A program made the translations under genes and the position numbers. The notes below the pieces were generated by a model, which saw nothing but the letters and a program-made list of their open reading frames with translations, was not told where the DNA came from and ran no database searches. Of a stretch of DNA of 64,000 bases, positions 15,311 through 23,728 are shown piece after piece. Location of the stretch: contig JAZSNL010000022.1 in the NCBI GenBank assembly GCA_045536365.1, positions 1 through 64,000 on the forward strand. The letters are read 5' to 3'. Position 1 is the stretch's first letter. Every line of letters begins with the position of its first letter. Source of the DNA: JAZSNL01 sp045536365. Its GTDB lineage: Bacteria > Bacillota_I > Bacilli_A > ML615J-28 > CAG-313.

Positions 15311-17740
15311 ATGAGTACTAAAAAGACAAAGTTCAATGTAGAAGGCATGTCATGTGCAGCTTGTGCCGCAAGTATTGAACGAGAATTGTCTAAAATGAAA
15401 GGAGTTATCTTAGCTCAAGTTAATTTACTTGCAAATACATTAGTAGTTGAATATGAAGAAGAATTAACTGAAAAAGAGATAATTGATTCAATAAAAAGAA
15501 TAGGATATACTTTAAGTATTTACAAAAAAGTAAAGAATACTGATAATGAATATAATAAGAAATTTAAAAAATTAATTATTTCTATTATATTAATGGTTAT
15601 CTTAACTTTTATTGTAATGGGAAAAATGTATGGAATATCTTTTTTAAATGATTTTGCTGGAATAAATAATGGATTATGGTTTGGTCTTACTCAAATTTTA
15701 TTAGTTGTTCCAGTAATTATTCTTAACTTTAATTATTTTATAACTGGTTATAAAGCTTTATTTAAATTGTATCCTAATATGGATTCATTAATTTCGATAG
15801 GCGCTACATGTGCATGTGGATATAGTTTATATATTTTTATTGATTCAGTTATTAATCAAACACAACTTGGTCATTTATATTTTGAAACTGCTGCAATGAT
15901 TATTACAATTGTTACTATTGGTAAAACACTAGAAGCAAAAGCGAAAGAAAGAACTAAATCAACAATAAAGAAATTGTTAAATTTAATGCCTAAAGTAGCT
16001 AATGTTATTGAAAATGGTAATGAAGTAGAAAAAAATTTAGATGATATAACATATGATGAAATTATTATTGTTAAACCAGGTGAAAAAGTTCCACTAGATG
16101 GAATAATTATTGAAGGAAAGGCTTATGTTGATCAATCTGCTGTTACTGGTGAATCTAGTAAAGTATTAAAACAAGTAGGTGATTTTGTATTTACAGGAAG
16201 TCTTGTTTCAAATAGTTCATTTTTATTTAAAGTAACTAAAGTTAAAGGGGAAACAATAATTGATGATGTTATTAAATTAGTTGATGAAGCTAGTTCATCT
16301 AAAGCACCAGTTGAAAGAATGGCTGATAAGATTAGTCGATATTTTGTTCCAATTATAATTTTATTTTCATGTTTAGTATTTACATTGTGGTATATTTTCT
16401 CAAGTGATTTTGAAACTTCATTGATGACTGCAATTTCTGTCCTTGTTATTGCGTGTCCATGTTCATTAGGTCTTGCAACTCCGACTTCGATTATGGTATC
16501 GATGGGAAAAGGAGCTGAATATGGGGTTTTATTTAAAAATGCTACAAGTTTAGAAAGATTAAATTCAGTTAAAGCTGTAGCTTTTGATAAAACTAAAACT
16601 TTAACAACAGGAGAAATGAGTATTCAAAAGGTTAATTTAACAGAAGATGATATGATTGTTCTTGCAAGTATAGAAACAAAATCAGAACATCCTTTTGCGG
16701 AAACTATTGTAAAATATGCAAAAGATAAAAATTATCAATTATTAGAAGTAGATGATTTTGTTAATTTACCGGGATTTGGATTAGAAGGAACAATTAATAA
16801 TGTTAAATATTATGTTGGTAATTACAAATTATTAGAAAAAAACAATATTAGTATTACTGATATACAAATAGAAAATAAAAATGCTAGTGAAATTTGGCTT
16901 GCAACAAATGAAAAAGTATTAGGTTATGTATTAATATCTGATACTATTAAAGAATCTAGTTATCAAACAATAGAATTATTAAATGAAATGAATATTTCTT
17001 CTATTATGATAACTGGGGATAATGAGAAAAGTGCTGAATATGTAAGAAAAGAATTAAATATTTCAAATGTATTTAGTGATGTTTTACCTCAAGAAAAAGA
17101 TGAAATTATTAAAAATTTAAAATCAGAATACGGAAATGTTGCGATGGTTGGTGATGGTATTAATGATGCGATTGCTTTAACTAGAGCCGATGTAGGTATT
17201 GCAATAGGCGCAGGTACTGATGTTGCGATAGAAGCGGCAGATGTTATTTTAGTTAATAATAATCCTTTAGATGTTGTTAAAGCGATTATTTTAAGTAAAA
17301 AGACATTAAGAAACATTAAACAAAATTTATTCTGGGCTTTATTTTATAATATTATTGCTGTTGCTCTTGCAAGTGGTTTATATTATATTATATTTAATGA
17401 ACCATTTAATCCAATGATTGCTTCTCTTGCAATGAGTTGTAGTTCTTTATTTGTTGTTACCAATGCATTAGGACTTAAAAGGATTAATTTAAATATTGAA
17501 AGAAGGAAAGAAAGTAATATGAAAAAAGTATTATTAGTAGAAGGCATGATGTGTATGCATTGTGCTAAAAGAGTAAAAGATGCTTTAGAAACATTAGAAG
17601 GAACTGTATGTACTATTGATTTAGAAAAGAAAACAGCTACTGTTGAATTTAATTCTGAAGCTGATTATCTTAAAGCAACAAATGAAGTTTTAGAAGAAAT
17701 TATTACTAAAGCAGGATATACTTTAAAAGGTATTGAATAA
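15311..17740 (+). CDS. copA: Copper-type P1B ATPase with HMA domains at both ends
   Basis: An 809-residue heavy-metal ATPase, probably exporting Cu(I). The N-terminal HMA has GMSCAAC (Cys15, Cys18). TGES, the membrane metal site CPC (382-384), the SEHP motif and GDGIND are all present. A second HMA with GMMCMHC (Cys748, Cys751) is fused at the C-terminus. The phosphorylation loop reads DKTKT (Asp426), not the near-invariant DKTGT: the codon for the Gly is AAA. Asp and both Thr remain, so activity is possible but altered. It starts one base after mscL and ends the long phoH-copA run at a terminator. Confidence 0.9.
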   Translation: MSTKKTKFNVEGMSCAACAASIERELSKMKGVILAQVNLLANTLVVEYEEELTEKEIIDSIKRIGYTLSIYKKVKNTDNEYNKKFKKLIISIILMVILTFIVMGKMYGISFLNDFAGINNGLWFGLTQILLVVPVIILNFNYFITGYKALFKLYPNMDSLISIGATCACGYSLYIFIDSVINQTQLGHLYFETAAMIITIVTIGKTLEAKAKERTKSTIKKLLNLMPKVANVIENGNEVEKNLDDITYDEIIIVKPGEKVPLDGIIIEGKAYVDQSAVTGESSKVLKQVGDFVFTGSLVSNSSFLFKVTKVKGETIIDDVIKLVDEASSSKAPVERMADKISRYFVPIIILFSCLVFTLWYIFSSDFETSLMTAISVLVIACPCSLGLATPTSIMVSMGKGAEYGVLFKNATSLERLNSVKAVAFDKTKTLTTGEMSIQKVNLTEDDMIVLASIETKSEHPFAETIVKYAKDKNYQLLEVDDFVNLPGFGLEGTINNVKYYVGNYKLLEKNNISITDIQIENKNASEIWLATNEKVLGYVLISDTIKESSYQTIELLNEMNISSIMITGDNEKSAEYVRKELNISNVFSDVLPQEKDEIIKNLKSEYGNVAMVGDGINDAIALTRADVGIAIGAGTDVAIEAADVILVNNNPLDVVKAIILSKKTLRNIKQNLFWALFYNIIAVALASGLYYIIFNEPFNPMIASLAMSCSSLFVVTNALGLKRINLNIERRKESNMKKVLLVEGMMCMHCAKRVKDALETLEGTVCTIDLEKKTATVEFNSEADYLKATNEVLEEIITKAGYTLKGIE
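17519..17740 (+). other. Possible internal start giving a free CopZ-like HMA domain
   Basis: Within copA, Met737 (ATG 17519) is preceded by AAGGAAAG about 11 bases away. It begins a 73-residue segment that is by itself a complete HMA copper chaperone (MKKVLLVEGMMCMHC). Separate translation is a hypothesis: the spacing is slightly long, and only the sequence pattern supports it. Confidence 0.35.
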
Positions 17741-17747
17741 AAATATC

Positions 17748-17782
17748 AAAAAACCATCTATTTATGAAATGGATGGTTTTTT
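17748..17782 (+). terminator. Terminator after copA
   Basis: Stem AAAAAACCATC / GATGGTTTTTT with a 13-base loop. The T-rich 3' arm provides the U-tract. Confidence 0.85.
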
Positions 17783-17783
17783 A

Positions 17784-17812
17784 TTTACAAATATGTATTT
17801 AGATGATATAAT
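17784..17812 (+). promoter_or_regulatory. Sigma-A promoter for the serpin gene
   Basis: TTTACA (17784-17789), 17 bases, TATAAT (17807-17812). It starts two bases after the copA terminator. Confidence 0.75.
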
Positions 17813-17844
17813 TTTAGTATATAATATAAATAGGAGGTATTTTA

Positions 17845-19155
17845 ATGAAAAAATTAACATTAATGTTTATTGTTTTATTATCTATTTTCGGATTAATTGG
17901 TTGTTCTGAAAAATCTAACTATGCAAAAAGTGATTTAAAGTTTTTGATTGCTGAAAAAAATCCAGAAAAACAAAAACATATTAGTTCTGAGGCATTTGAG
18001 AATTATCTTTATTTAGTAAATGAATTTTCATCTGATATATCAGAAAAAACTTATTTAAAATATAATGAAAGTTATGATAAATTAGCAATATCACCTATAT
18101 CAATTTATATGGCACTTGCAATGGCATCAGGAATTGCTGATGAATCAGCAAGAGCAGAACTTGAAAACTTACTAGGTATACCATATGATCAAATATTAGA
18201 ATATACTAAGTATTTATATTCAAGATTAAATTACGAATTTTATGATGGATATAATAAATTAGCTTTTAAAATTCAATTAAATAACTCTTTATGGATGAAT
18301 GATACTCTACAATATAAACAAGAAGGAATAGATTTATTAAAAAACTCTTTTTATACAGATTCATATTACGCACCATTTTCAAGAAATAATAACGCAGCTA
18401 ATAAAGCTGTAAAAGATTATGTATTTCGTAATACCAAAGGTTTGATTGATAATGATTATAATTTTGATACAGATACATTGTTTTTATTGATTAATACTTT
18501 ATATTTGAAAGATACTTGGAATGATGCAGGAAAAGAATTGTCAACAACAACAAAAAAATACGATTTTATTAATCAAAATAATACAACGACTCCGACAAAT
18601 CTTTTGATAAGTTATTACAGAAGTGGCAAAGTTCAACAAGCAGATGGATTTGAATATTTTAATACTTCAACAAACAATGGAGTAGTGATTCATTTTATTA
18701 AACCAACAACAAAAGAATTAAGTGAAGTGTTTAATAAGGATAATTTAAGTATGATTATTAACGATAATGATTATGATAGAGTTGATCATGAATTAAAAGA
18801 AGAATATTATACAAGATGTTTATTCCCTGAATTTGATGCTTCATTTAATGGTGATATAACTTCTATTTTAAGAGAAGAATATGGTTTAAGTGAAATATTT
18901 AAAGATGATAAAGCTAATTTTAATAAATTAACAGATGAAAATGTATATGTGAAAAAAATTATTCATCAAACAAAATTAAGTGTAAATAAAATAGGCATTG
19001 AAGGAGCAGCTGTAACAATAATGGCAGGTGTAGGATCAAGTGGACCAAGTGGGTACAGAAAAGTGTATTCTGATTTTACTATTGATCAATCATTTGGTTT
19101 TATTATTACAAGAGGCGAAGCAGTGTTGTTTACTGGAGTTGTAAACAATTTGTAA
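17845..19155 (+). CDS. Serpin-family protease inhibitor, lipoprotein
   Basis: A 436-residue secreted serpin. The signal peptide ends in the lipobox LIGC with Cys20, so it should sit on the outer face of the membrane. Serpin landmarks are LAISPISIYMALAMASGIAD near residue 72, NSLWMND, LINTLYLKDTWND near residue 215, and the reactive-loop hinge KIGIEGAAVTIMAG near residue 385, followed by FGFIITRGEAVLFTGVV. The hinge keeps the small residues needed for loop insertion, so an inhibitory mechanism is plausible; the P1 residue cannot be fixed by eye. By analogy with gut bacterial serpins, it may block host or neighbour serine proteases. The gene is monocistronic. Confidence 0.88.
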   Translation: MKKLTLMFIVLLSIFGLIGCSEKSNYAKSDLKFLIAEKNPEKQKHISSEAFENYLYLVNEFSSDISEKTYLKYNESYDKLAISPISIYMALAMASGIADESARAELENLLGIPYDQILEYTKYLYSRLNYEFYDGYNKLAFKIQLNNSLWMNDTLQYKQEGIDLLKNSFYTDSYYAPFSRNNNAANKAVKDYVFRNTKGLIDNDYNFDTDTLFLLINTLYLKDTWNDAGKELSTTTKKYDFINQNNTTTPTNLLISYYRSGKVQQADGFEYFNTSTNNGVVIHFIKPTTKELSEVFNKDNLSMIINDNDYDRVDHELKEEYYTRCLFPEFDASFNGDITSILREEYGLSEIFKDDKANFNKLTDENVYVKKIIHQTKLSVNKIGIEGAAVTIMAGVGSSGPSGYRKVYSDFTIDQSFGFIITRGEAVLFTGVVNNL

Positions 19156-19185
19156 TATTATTTAACAACGTATTTATATTTTCAA

Positions 19186-19214
19186 TTGCATAAAAAAACA
19201 AAATATGATAAAAT
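19186..19214 (+). promoter_or_regulatory. Sigma-A promoter for the small zinc-ribbon membrane protein
   Basis: TTGCAT (19186-19191), 17 bases, TAAAAT (19209-19214), with TGA directly before the -10. Confidence 0.65.
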
Positions 19215-19239
19215 ATAGATAAGTTTAATGAGGTGAATT

Positions 19240-19581
19240 ATGCAAAAAGAAAAATATTGTCCAAAATGTTTAGAATTAGTAGATGGAAAAACTGAAAAGT
19301 GTCCTAAATGCGGATATGAATTCGTAAAAGTAATTGAAGAAGACGAAGAAGTAACAAATCATAAAATATTTGATGATCCAACTCCTGCATTTGTATGGAA
19401 GGCTATTGGTTTTATATTCCCTCCAGCTGCAATCATTTTATATTTTGTATGGAAAGAAATGTGGCCACAACGTGTTAAAGATGCTGCAAAGAATGCTATT
19501 TCAATGGGTATCTTCTGGGGAGTAGTATTAATTTTATATGTTTTATATGTAATATTTAAATCAAAAGGCTTAATTGTATAA
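19240..19581 (+). CDS. Small zinc-ribbon membrane protein
   Basis: A 113-residue protein of unknown function. It opens with a zinc ribbon, CPKC-x(10)-CPKC (residues 7-23), followed by an acidic linker. Two membrane helices lie at about 51-67 and 87-106 and are joined by a short loop with KDAAKNAISMG, like the small zinc-ribbon/two-helix proteins common in Bacillota. The start ATG 19240 follows GAGGTGAATT. It has its own promoter and stands between the serpin gene and rpmG. Confidence 0.7.
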   Translation: MQKEKYCPKCLELVDGKTEKCPKCGYEFVKVIEEDEEVTNHKIFDDPTPAFVWKAIGFIFPPAAIILYFVWKEMWPQRVKDAAKNAISMGIFWGVVLILYVLYVIFKSKGLIV

Positions 19582-19607
19582 TTAATTTAAATTTTTTGCC
19601 TATTTAC

Positions 19608-19636
19608 TTGTTAAAAAAAGAAAAATGTAGTATAAT
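19608..19636 (+). promoter_or_regulatory. Sigma-A promoter for rpmG
   Basis: TTGTTA (19608-19613), 17 bases, TATAAT (19631-19636). Confidence 0.7.
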
Positions 19637-19666
19637 ACTAGGGAATTACTAGGAGGAAGTATTATT

Positions 19667-19822
19667 ATGCGTAATAACATTATTCTTAGATGTACTGTAT
19701 GTAATGAAGAAAACTATCTTTCAGAAAAAAATAAACGTAATACACAAGATCGTTTAGAATTAAAGAAATATTGTCCTCGTTGCAAAAAAGTTACTTTACA
19801 TAAGGAAAAAACAAAAAAGTAA
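19667..19822 (+). CDS. rpmG: 50S ribosomal protein L33
   Basis: A 51-residue ribosomal protein. It starts MRNNIILRCTVC and retains four cysteines in two CxxC pairs (CTVC and CPRC), the zinc-binding form of L33. The C-terminal KKYCPRCKKVTLHKE is diagnostic. ATG 19667 follows AGGAGGAAG. In many Bacillota rpmG precedes secE-nusG; here it is alone between a good promoter and a strong terminator. Confidence 0.95.
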   Translation: MRNNIILRCTVCNEENYLSEKNKRNTQDRLELKKYCPRCKKVTLHKEKTKK

Positions 19823-19851
19823 ACAGAGAATTTTCTCTGTTTGTTTTTTTT
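19821..19851 (+). terminator. Terminator after rpmG
   Basis: Stem AAACAGAGA / TCTCTGTTT with a short ATTT loop, followed by G and a long T-run. Confidence 0.9.
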
Positions 19852-19898
19852 TACATTTTTTTCATCTTAAATAGTGTTTAATATATAGGGTGATAAAA

Positions 19899-21560
19899 AT
19901 GCCAAAGAAAAAGGTATCAACAGTAGAAACACAAAAAAAAGAAAAAATCTTTTATTATGAAATAATAGGAATTGTTTGTTTAATTATTTCAGCTTTTTCA
20001 TTTACCAAATTAGGATTATTTGGAACTTATTTAATGTTAACATTTAGATTATTATTTGGAGATTGGTATTTTATTTTTACCTTTCTTTTATTTATCTATG
20101 GATTATATTGTTTATTAGTTCATAAGAGATTAAAAGTTGTTAGTATTAGATTCCTTGGAATTTTTTTAATTACTCTTTCGCTAATAGTATTATCACATTT
20201 TTCAATGTTTAAATATATTAAATCATTTGATGATAATCATTTAAAATTAATGTTTAATTTATATTTAAGTTATTTTAAAGATAATGTACCTTCGAAAATG
20301 ATTGGAGGAGGAATAATAGGAGGAACGATATTTCATCTTTGTTATTATTTATTCTCATCAATCGGGACTATTTTATTAATGATCTTTGTTTTATTTGTGG
20401 GAATTGTCTTTGTATGTAAGAAAACTTTTAAGGATTTTATTTTAATGATAAAGAATTTCTTTGTTAAGGTATTTAATATTATTCTTAATATATTTAAAAA
20501 ACTTAAAAAAGATGCGGAAAGCATTGATGAAGAGTATAAGAATAATAAGAATAAGAAAAGATATTTTAATAAAAGTATGTTAGTTAATTATAAGTTTGAT
20601 AATACAGATGAATTAAATAATATTAAAAATAATATTATACTAATTAAAAAAACATTAGAAGAACTTGAAGTAATGTATAAAAAAATTGATTATCTTTTAG
20701 GTTTTCATATTAGTAGTATTTATGTTTATATATTATATGAATTTGATTTTAGTTATTTATATGATAAATTAAATAAATACATAAAGAATAAATATTTAAT
20801 AAAATATAATCCTGATGAATGTAAAATTATAATCGAAATAAATAATCTTGTCCCAAGATTTTTAAATTTTAAATATGCGTTAAAAAATACTGACGATTTT
20901 GTGATAGGAATTGATGAATACAATAATTTAATAAAAGTTGACAATAATATTTTAATATTAGGAAATGATTTAGATATAAGAAAATATTTAGAATCTTTAG
21001 TACTATATCCGATGTTTAGTAAAAATAACCGAAATGATGAAATCTATTTATTTGATTTATATAATAAAATGAGCGATTTAAGTAAATATGTCGATAAATA
21101 TTTTACTAGTTTTCTAGAAATTGGTTCTATGAATGAGGATATTGAAAAAGTTTTAAATGAATTAAATGATACACATTATCCTAATATTGAAAAGTATAAT
21201 TTAAATAATCAAACAAAGTTTAATAAAAAGTTTATTTTTATTAATGGACTTGAAAAAATATTATCACATACAAGAATCACAGAAAAATTTGAATACTTAT
21301 TAAGATTATCAGTTCAAACAGGATATTATTTTATTGTTACATATTCAAGTAATTCAATTTTATCGAGTAATATCCTTAGTTTATTTGAGTATAAGATAAT
21401 GTTACAATATCAAAATCAAGTTGCGGGGGAATTGATTCCAGAAAGTTATTTTAAGGTTATTAATTCTAATGTAGAAGGTTTTATCAAATGGAGAGATTTA
21501 ATAATCAGAATATGTCTTTTAAAAATAACAGAAGAAGAAAAAAAGAATATGAAAATATAA
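19899..21560 (+). CDS. FtsK/SpoIIIE-like membrane protein with degenerate motor domain
   Basis: A 553-residue protein shaped like a DNA translocase but without ATPase motifs. The N-terminus has four or five membrane helices, with the FtsK-type segment LGLFGTYLMLTFRLLFGDW. The second half follows the FtsK motor in outline. Where Walker A should be (about 349-368), it reads NILILGNDLDIRKYLESLV with no GKS/T. The Walker B region reads KKFIFINGLEKIL, in place of the usual IDELADLM. The ATQRP-like strand is YYFIVTYSSNS. No gamma DNA-reading domain follows. ATG 19899 is chosen over GTG 19890 because AGGGTGAT sits just ahead. The frame is intact, so a pseudo-ATPase is likelier than a pseudogene. Confidence 0.65.
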   Translation: MPKKKVSTVETQKKEKIFYYEIIGIVCLIISAFSFTKLGLFGTYLMLTFRLLFGDWYFIFTFLLFIYGLYCLLVHKRLKVVSIRFLGIFLITLSLIVLSHFSMFKYIKSFDDNHLKLMFNLYLSYFKDNVPSKMIGGGIIGGTIFHLCYYLFSSIGTILLMIFVLFVGIVFVCKKTFKDFILMIKNFFVKVFNIILNIFKKLKKDAESIDEEYKNNKNKKRYFNKSMLVNYKFDNTDELNNIKNNIILIKKTLEELEVMYKKIDYLLGFHISSIYVYILYEFDFSYLYDKLNKYIKNKYLIKYNPDECKIIIEINNLVPRFLNFKYALKNTDDFVIGIDEYNNLIKVDNNILILGNDLDIRKYLESLVLYPMFSKNNRNDEIYLFDLYNKMSDLSKYVDKYFTSFLEIGSMNEDIEKVLNELNDTHYPNIEKYNLNNQTKFNKKFIFINGLEKILSHTRITEKFEYLLRLSVQTGYYFIVTYSSNSILSSNILSLFEYKIMLQYQNQVAGELIPESYFKVINSNVEGFIKWRDLIIRICLLKITEEEKKNMKI

Positions 21561-21626
21561 GTTGATATTGTTAATATAATGAAGTATAATAAATGATTAA
21601 AATTTTGAAAAATGATAGTATAAAAT

Positions 21627-21656
21627 AAAAAAAGGATCTATTTAGATCCTTTTTTC
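21627..21656. terminator. Bidirectional terminator between the FtsK-like gene and rarA
   Basis: Stem AAAAAGGATCT / AGATCCTTTTT with A-runs on one side and T-runs on the other, shared by the converging genes. It overlaps the last codons of rarA. Confidence 0.85.
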
Positions 21657-22873
21657 CATTTTTCGATTTCTAAGTATCTTTCTTTTAATCCTGATTCTAT
21701 TCTACTACTATCTTTTGGATGATAGTATTTTCGGTCTTTTAAAGAATCAGGTAAATATTGTTGATTGACCCATGCGTTTGGATAATCATGAGGGTATTTG
21801 TATGATTGTTGAGAGGGGTCAAATGAATAAGTGTTTTTTAAGTGTAGAGGTAATGTTCCTGATTTGCCATTTTCAATGTCTTGCATTGCAGAAGCGATTG
21901 CTTCATATGCTGAATTTGATTTTGGTGAAAGGGCCATTTCAATAACGATTACTGAAAGTGGTAATTTAGCTTCAGGATTACCAAGTTTTTTTGCTGCATC
22001 GCAAGCTGCCATTACTCTTGGACCGATTGTAGGGTTTGCAAGACCGATGTCTTCATAGGCGATACACATTAGTCTTCTTGTTAAACTTTCAAAGTCATCT
22101 GCCATGATTAGTTTTGCAAGATAGTGGAGTGATGCATCTACATCGCTACCACGGATTGATTTGTGAAGCCCACTTAGAGTATCGTAGTAGCTATCTCCGT
22201 TTGCGTCAATCGAGATGTTTGGTTTTTGAATAGCGTTCATTGCGTCTTCAAGGGTTATTTTATTAGAAGAAGAAGTTAGAACAAGGGTTTCAAAACTATT
22301 GATAAGGGTTCTTATTTCACCGTTTGCACGGGAAATTAAGTAGTCATATACTTCCTCATCGATTATTTTTTCTTCTGCAATGATAGATTTTGCACGCATA
22401 AGGATTTGGTATAAATCGTCTCTTTGTAAATCGTTTAGTTTATAGATATGACATCTTGATCTGATGGCTGGATTTACTGAGTGATATGGGTTTACTGTTG
22501 TTAATCCGATCATAATCACTGTTCCATTTTCAACAAATGGTAATAAATAGTCTTGAATGTCTTTTTTCATGCGGTGTATTTCATCGACTACAATGATTGC
22601 TTCGTTTAAAAATCTTGCTTCATTCATTATTTGTTTTAATAATTCTTTATTATCAATTGAAGCATTGAATTTAAACCATTTAATGTTTGACATTATGCAT
22701 GTGCTTTCGGCTATTGTTGTTTTACCACATCCTGGGTTTCCATATAAAATGAATGAAAATAGGTTATGAGTTTCAACCATTTTACGAATGATTCCTTTAG
22801 GACCTACTAAATGGTTTTGACCAACTATTTCATCGAAGTTTTTTGGTCTCATTGTATAAGCAAGTGGTTTCAT
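21638..22873 (-). CDS. rarA: Replication-associated recombination protein A (AAA+ ATPase)
   Basis: A 411-residue clamp-loader-related ATPase (RarA/MgsA/WRNIP1) that acts at stalled replication forks. Walker A is GNPGCGKT at residues 45-52, Walker B is IIVVDEIHR near residue 96, and the arginine-finger segment is NPAIRSRC. The C-terminal tetramerisation part has GSDVDASLHYLAKLI and LPLHLKNT, typical of the family. The start at 22873 follows AGGGGTGAT on the minus strand. It is transcribed opposite to its neighbours and diverges from the response regulator gene. Confidence 0.93.
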   Translation of the reverse strand: MKPLAYTMRPKNFDEIVGQNHLVGPKGIIRKMVETHNLFSFILYGNPGCGKTTIAESTCIMSNIKWFKFNASIDNKELLKQIMNEARFLNEAIIVVDEIHRMKKDIQDYLLPFVENGTVIMIGLTTVNPYHSVNPAIRSRCHIYKLNDLQRDDLYQILMRAKSIIAEEKIIDEEVYDYLISRANGEIRTLINSFETLVLTSSSNKITLEDAMNAIQKPNISIDANGDSYYDTLSGLHKSIRGSDVDASLHYLAKLIMADDFESLTRRLMCIAYEDIGLANPTIGPRVMAACDAAKKLGNPEAKLPLSVIVIEMALSPKSNSAYEAIASAMQDIENGKSGTLPLHLKNTYSFDPSQQSYKYPHDYPNAWVNQQYLPDSLKDRKYYHPKDSSRIESGLKERYLEIEKWKKGSK

Positions 22874-22938
22874 ATTATCACCCCTTTAAATTAACTATGA
22901 ATATTATATCATATTTTAGTATTTATTTCAAAGGGTTT

Positions 22939-22970
22939 ACTGAAATTTCAAAATTCGATAACTTTTCAGT
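22939..22970. promoter_or_regulatory. Inverted repeat in the rarA/response-regulator divergent region
   Basis: ACTGAA (22939-22944) is mirrored by TTCAGT (22965-22970), embedded in similar TTnACTGAAA half-sites facing each other. This could be an operator for the adjacent regulator; only the symmetry supports that. Confidence 0.3.
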
Positions 22971-22998
22971 TTAATTTCACAAAAAAAACATAAAAGTA

Positions 22999-23007
22999 TG
23001 TTATAAT
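22999..23007 (+). promoter_or_regulatory. Extended -10 promoter for the two-component/HtrA operon
   Basis: TGTTATAAT: a TGn extension plus a perfect TATAAT (23002-23007), 29 bases before the start codon. No consensus -35 is present, which would fit an activated promoter. Confidence 0.6.
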
Positions 23008-23035
23008 ATATAATGTATAAAATAGGAGGGTTATT

Positions 23036-23728
23036 ATGCCTAGAATTTTAATCGTTGACGATGAACAATATATTCGTGAATTGGTAAGAAAATATGCTAA
23101 TTTTGAAGGTCATGAAACTGATGAAGCTGAAAATGGAATGATAGCTGTAAAGATGTTAAAGGATAATCATTTTGATTTAGTGGTAATGGATGTAATGATG
23201 CCGGAATTAGATGGTTTTTCTGCTGTAAAAGAAATCAGAAAGTTTTCTGATGTACCGGTTATTATGCTTTCAGCAAGAAGTGAAGAATATGATAAGTTAT
23301 ATGGTTTTGATTTAGGTATTGATGACTATGTAACGAAACCTTTTTCTCCTAAAGAATTAATGATGAGAATTAATGCTGTACTTAATAGATATAAAAATAA
23401 AGTAGTTGTTAAAGAAGAAAAACAAGAAGAAAGTAAAAAAATAGTTTATGAAACTTTAGTTATTGATTTAAATGCTCGTATCGTTTATATTGATAATAAA
23501 CGAGTTGATTTAACATTAAAAGAATATGAATTATTAGTTTATTTATTAAGTAATATTAATGTTGCGGTAACAAGAAATCAATTATTAGAAAAAGTATGGG
23601 GATATGGATATTTTGGTGATGATCGTACTTTAGATACTCATATCAAATCTTTAAGAAAGAAAATAGGTCGTTATTCTGATAATATTATTACTATTAGAAG
23701 GGTAGGTTATCGATTTGAAGCTAAATAA
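23036..23728 (+). CDS. OmpR/PhoB-family response regulator
   Basis: A 230-residue DNA-binding regulator. The receiver domain (about 1-118) has the acidic pair DD at residues 8-9, the phospho-acceptor Asp52 in VVMDVMMPELDG, the switch Ser near residue 80 and Lys in VTKPFSP. A charged linker joins it to a winged-helix domain (about 135-230) with LTLKEYELLVYLL and GDDRTLDTHIKSLRKK. The start follows AGGAGGG. It overlaps the kinase gene by 14 bases, so both are coupled. HtrA in the same operon points to an envelope-stress circuit like CiaRH or WalRK; which of these is not clear. Confidence 0.92.
   Translation: MPRILIVDDEQYIRELVRKYANFEGHETDEAENGMIAVKMLKDNHFDLVVMDVMMPELDGFSAVKEIRKFSDVPVIMLSARSEEYDKLYGFDLGIDDYVTKPFSPKELMMRINAVLNRYKNKVVVKEEKQEESKKIVYETLVIDLNARIVYIDNKRVDLTLKEYELLVYLLSNINVAVTRNQLLEKVWGYGYFGDDRTLDTHIKSLRKKIGRYSDNIITIRRVGYRFEAK

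Noticed and set aside
19899..21560. FtsK-like gene as a frameshifted pseudogene
   Set aside because: The frame is continuous over the whole expected length with good start and terminator signals. Motifs are replaced rather than interrupted.
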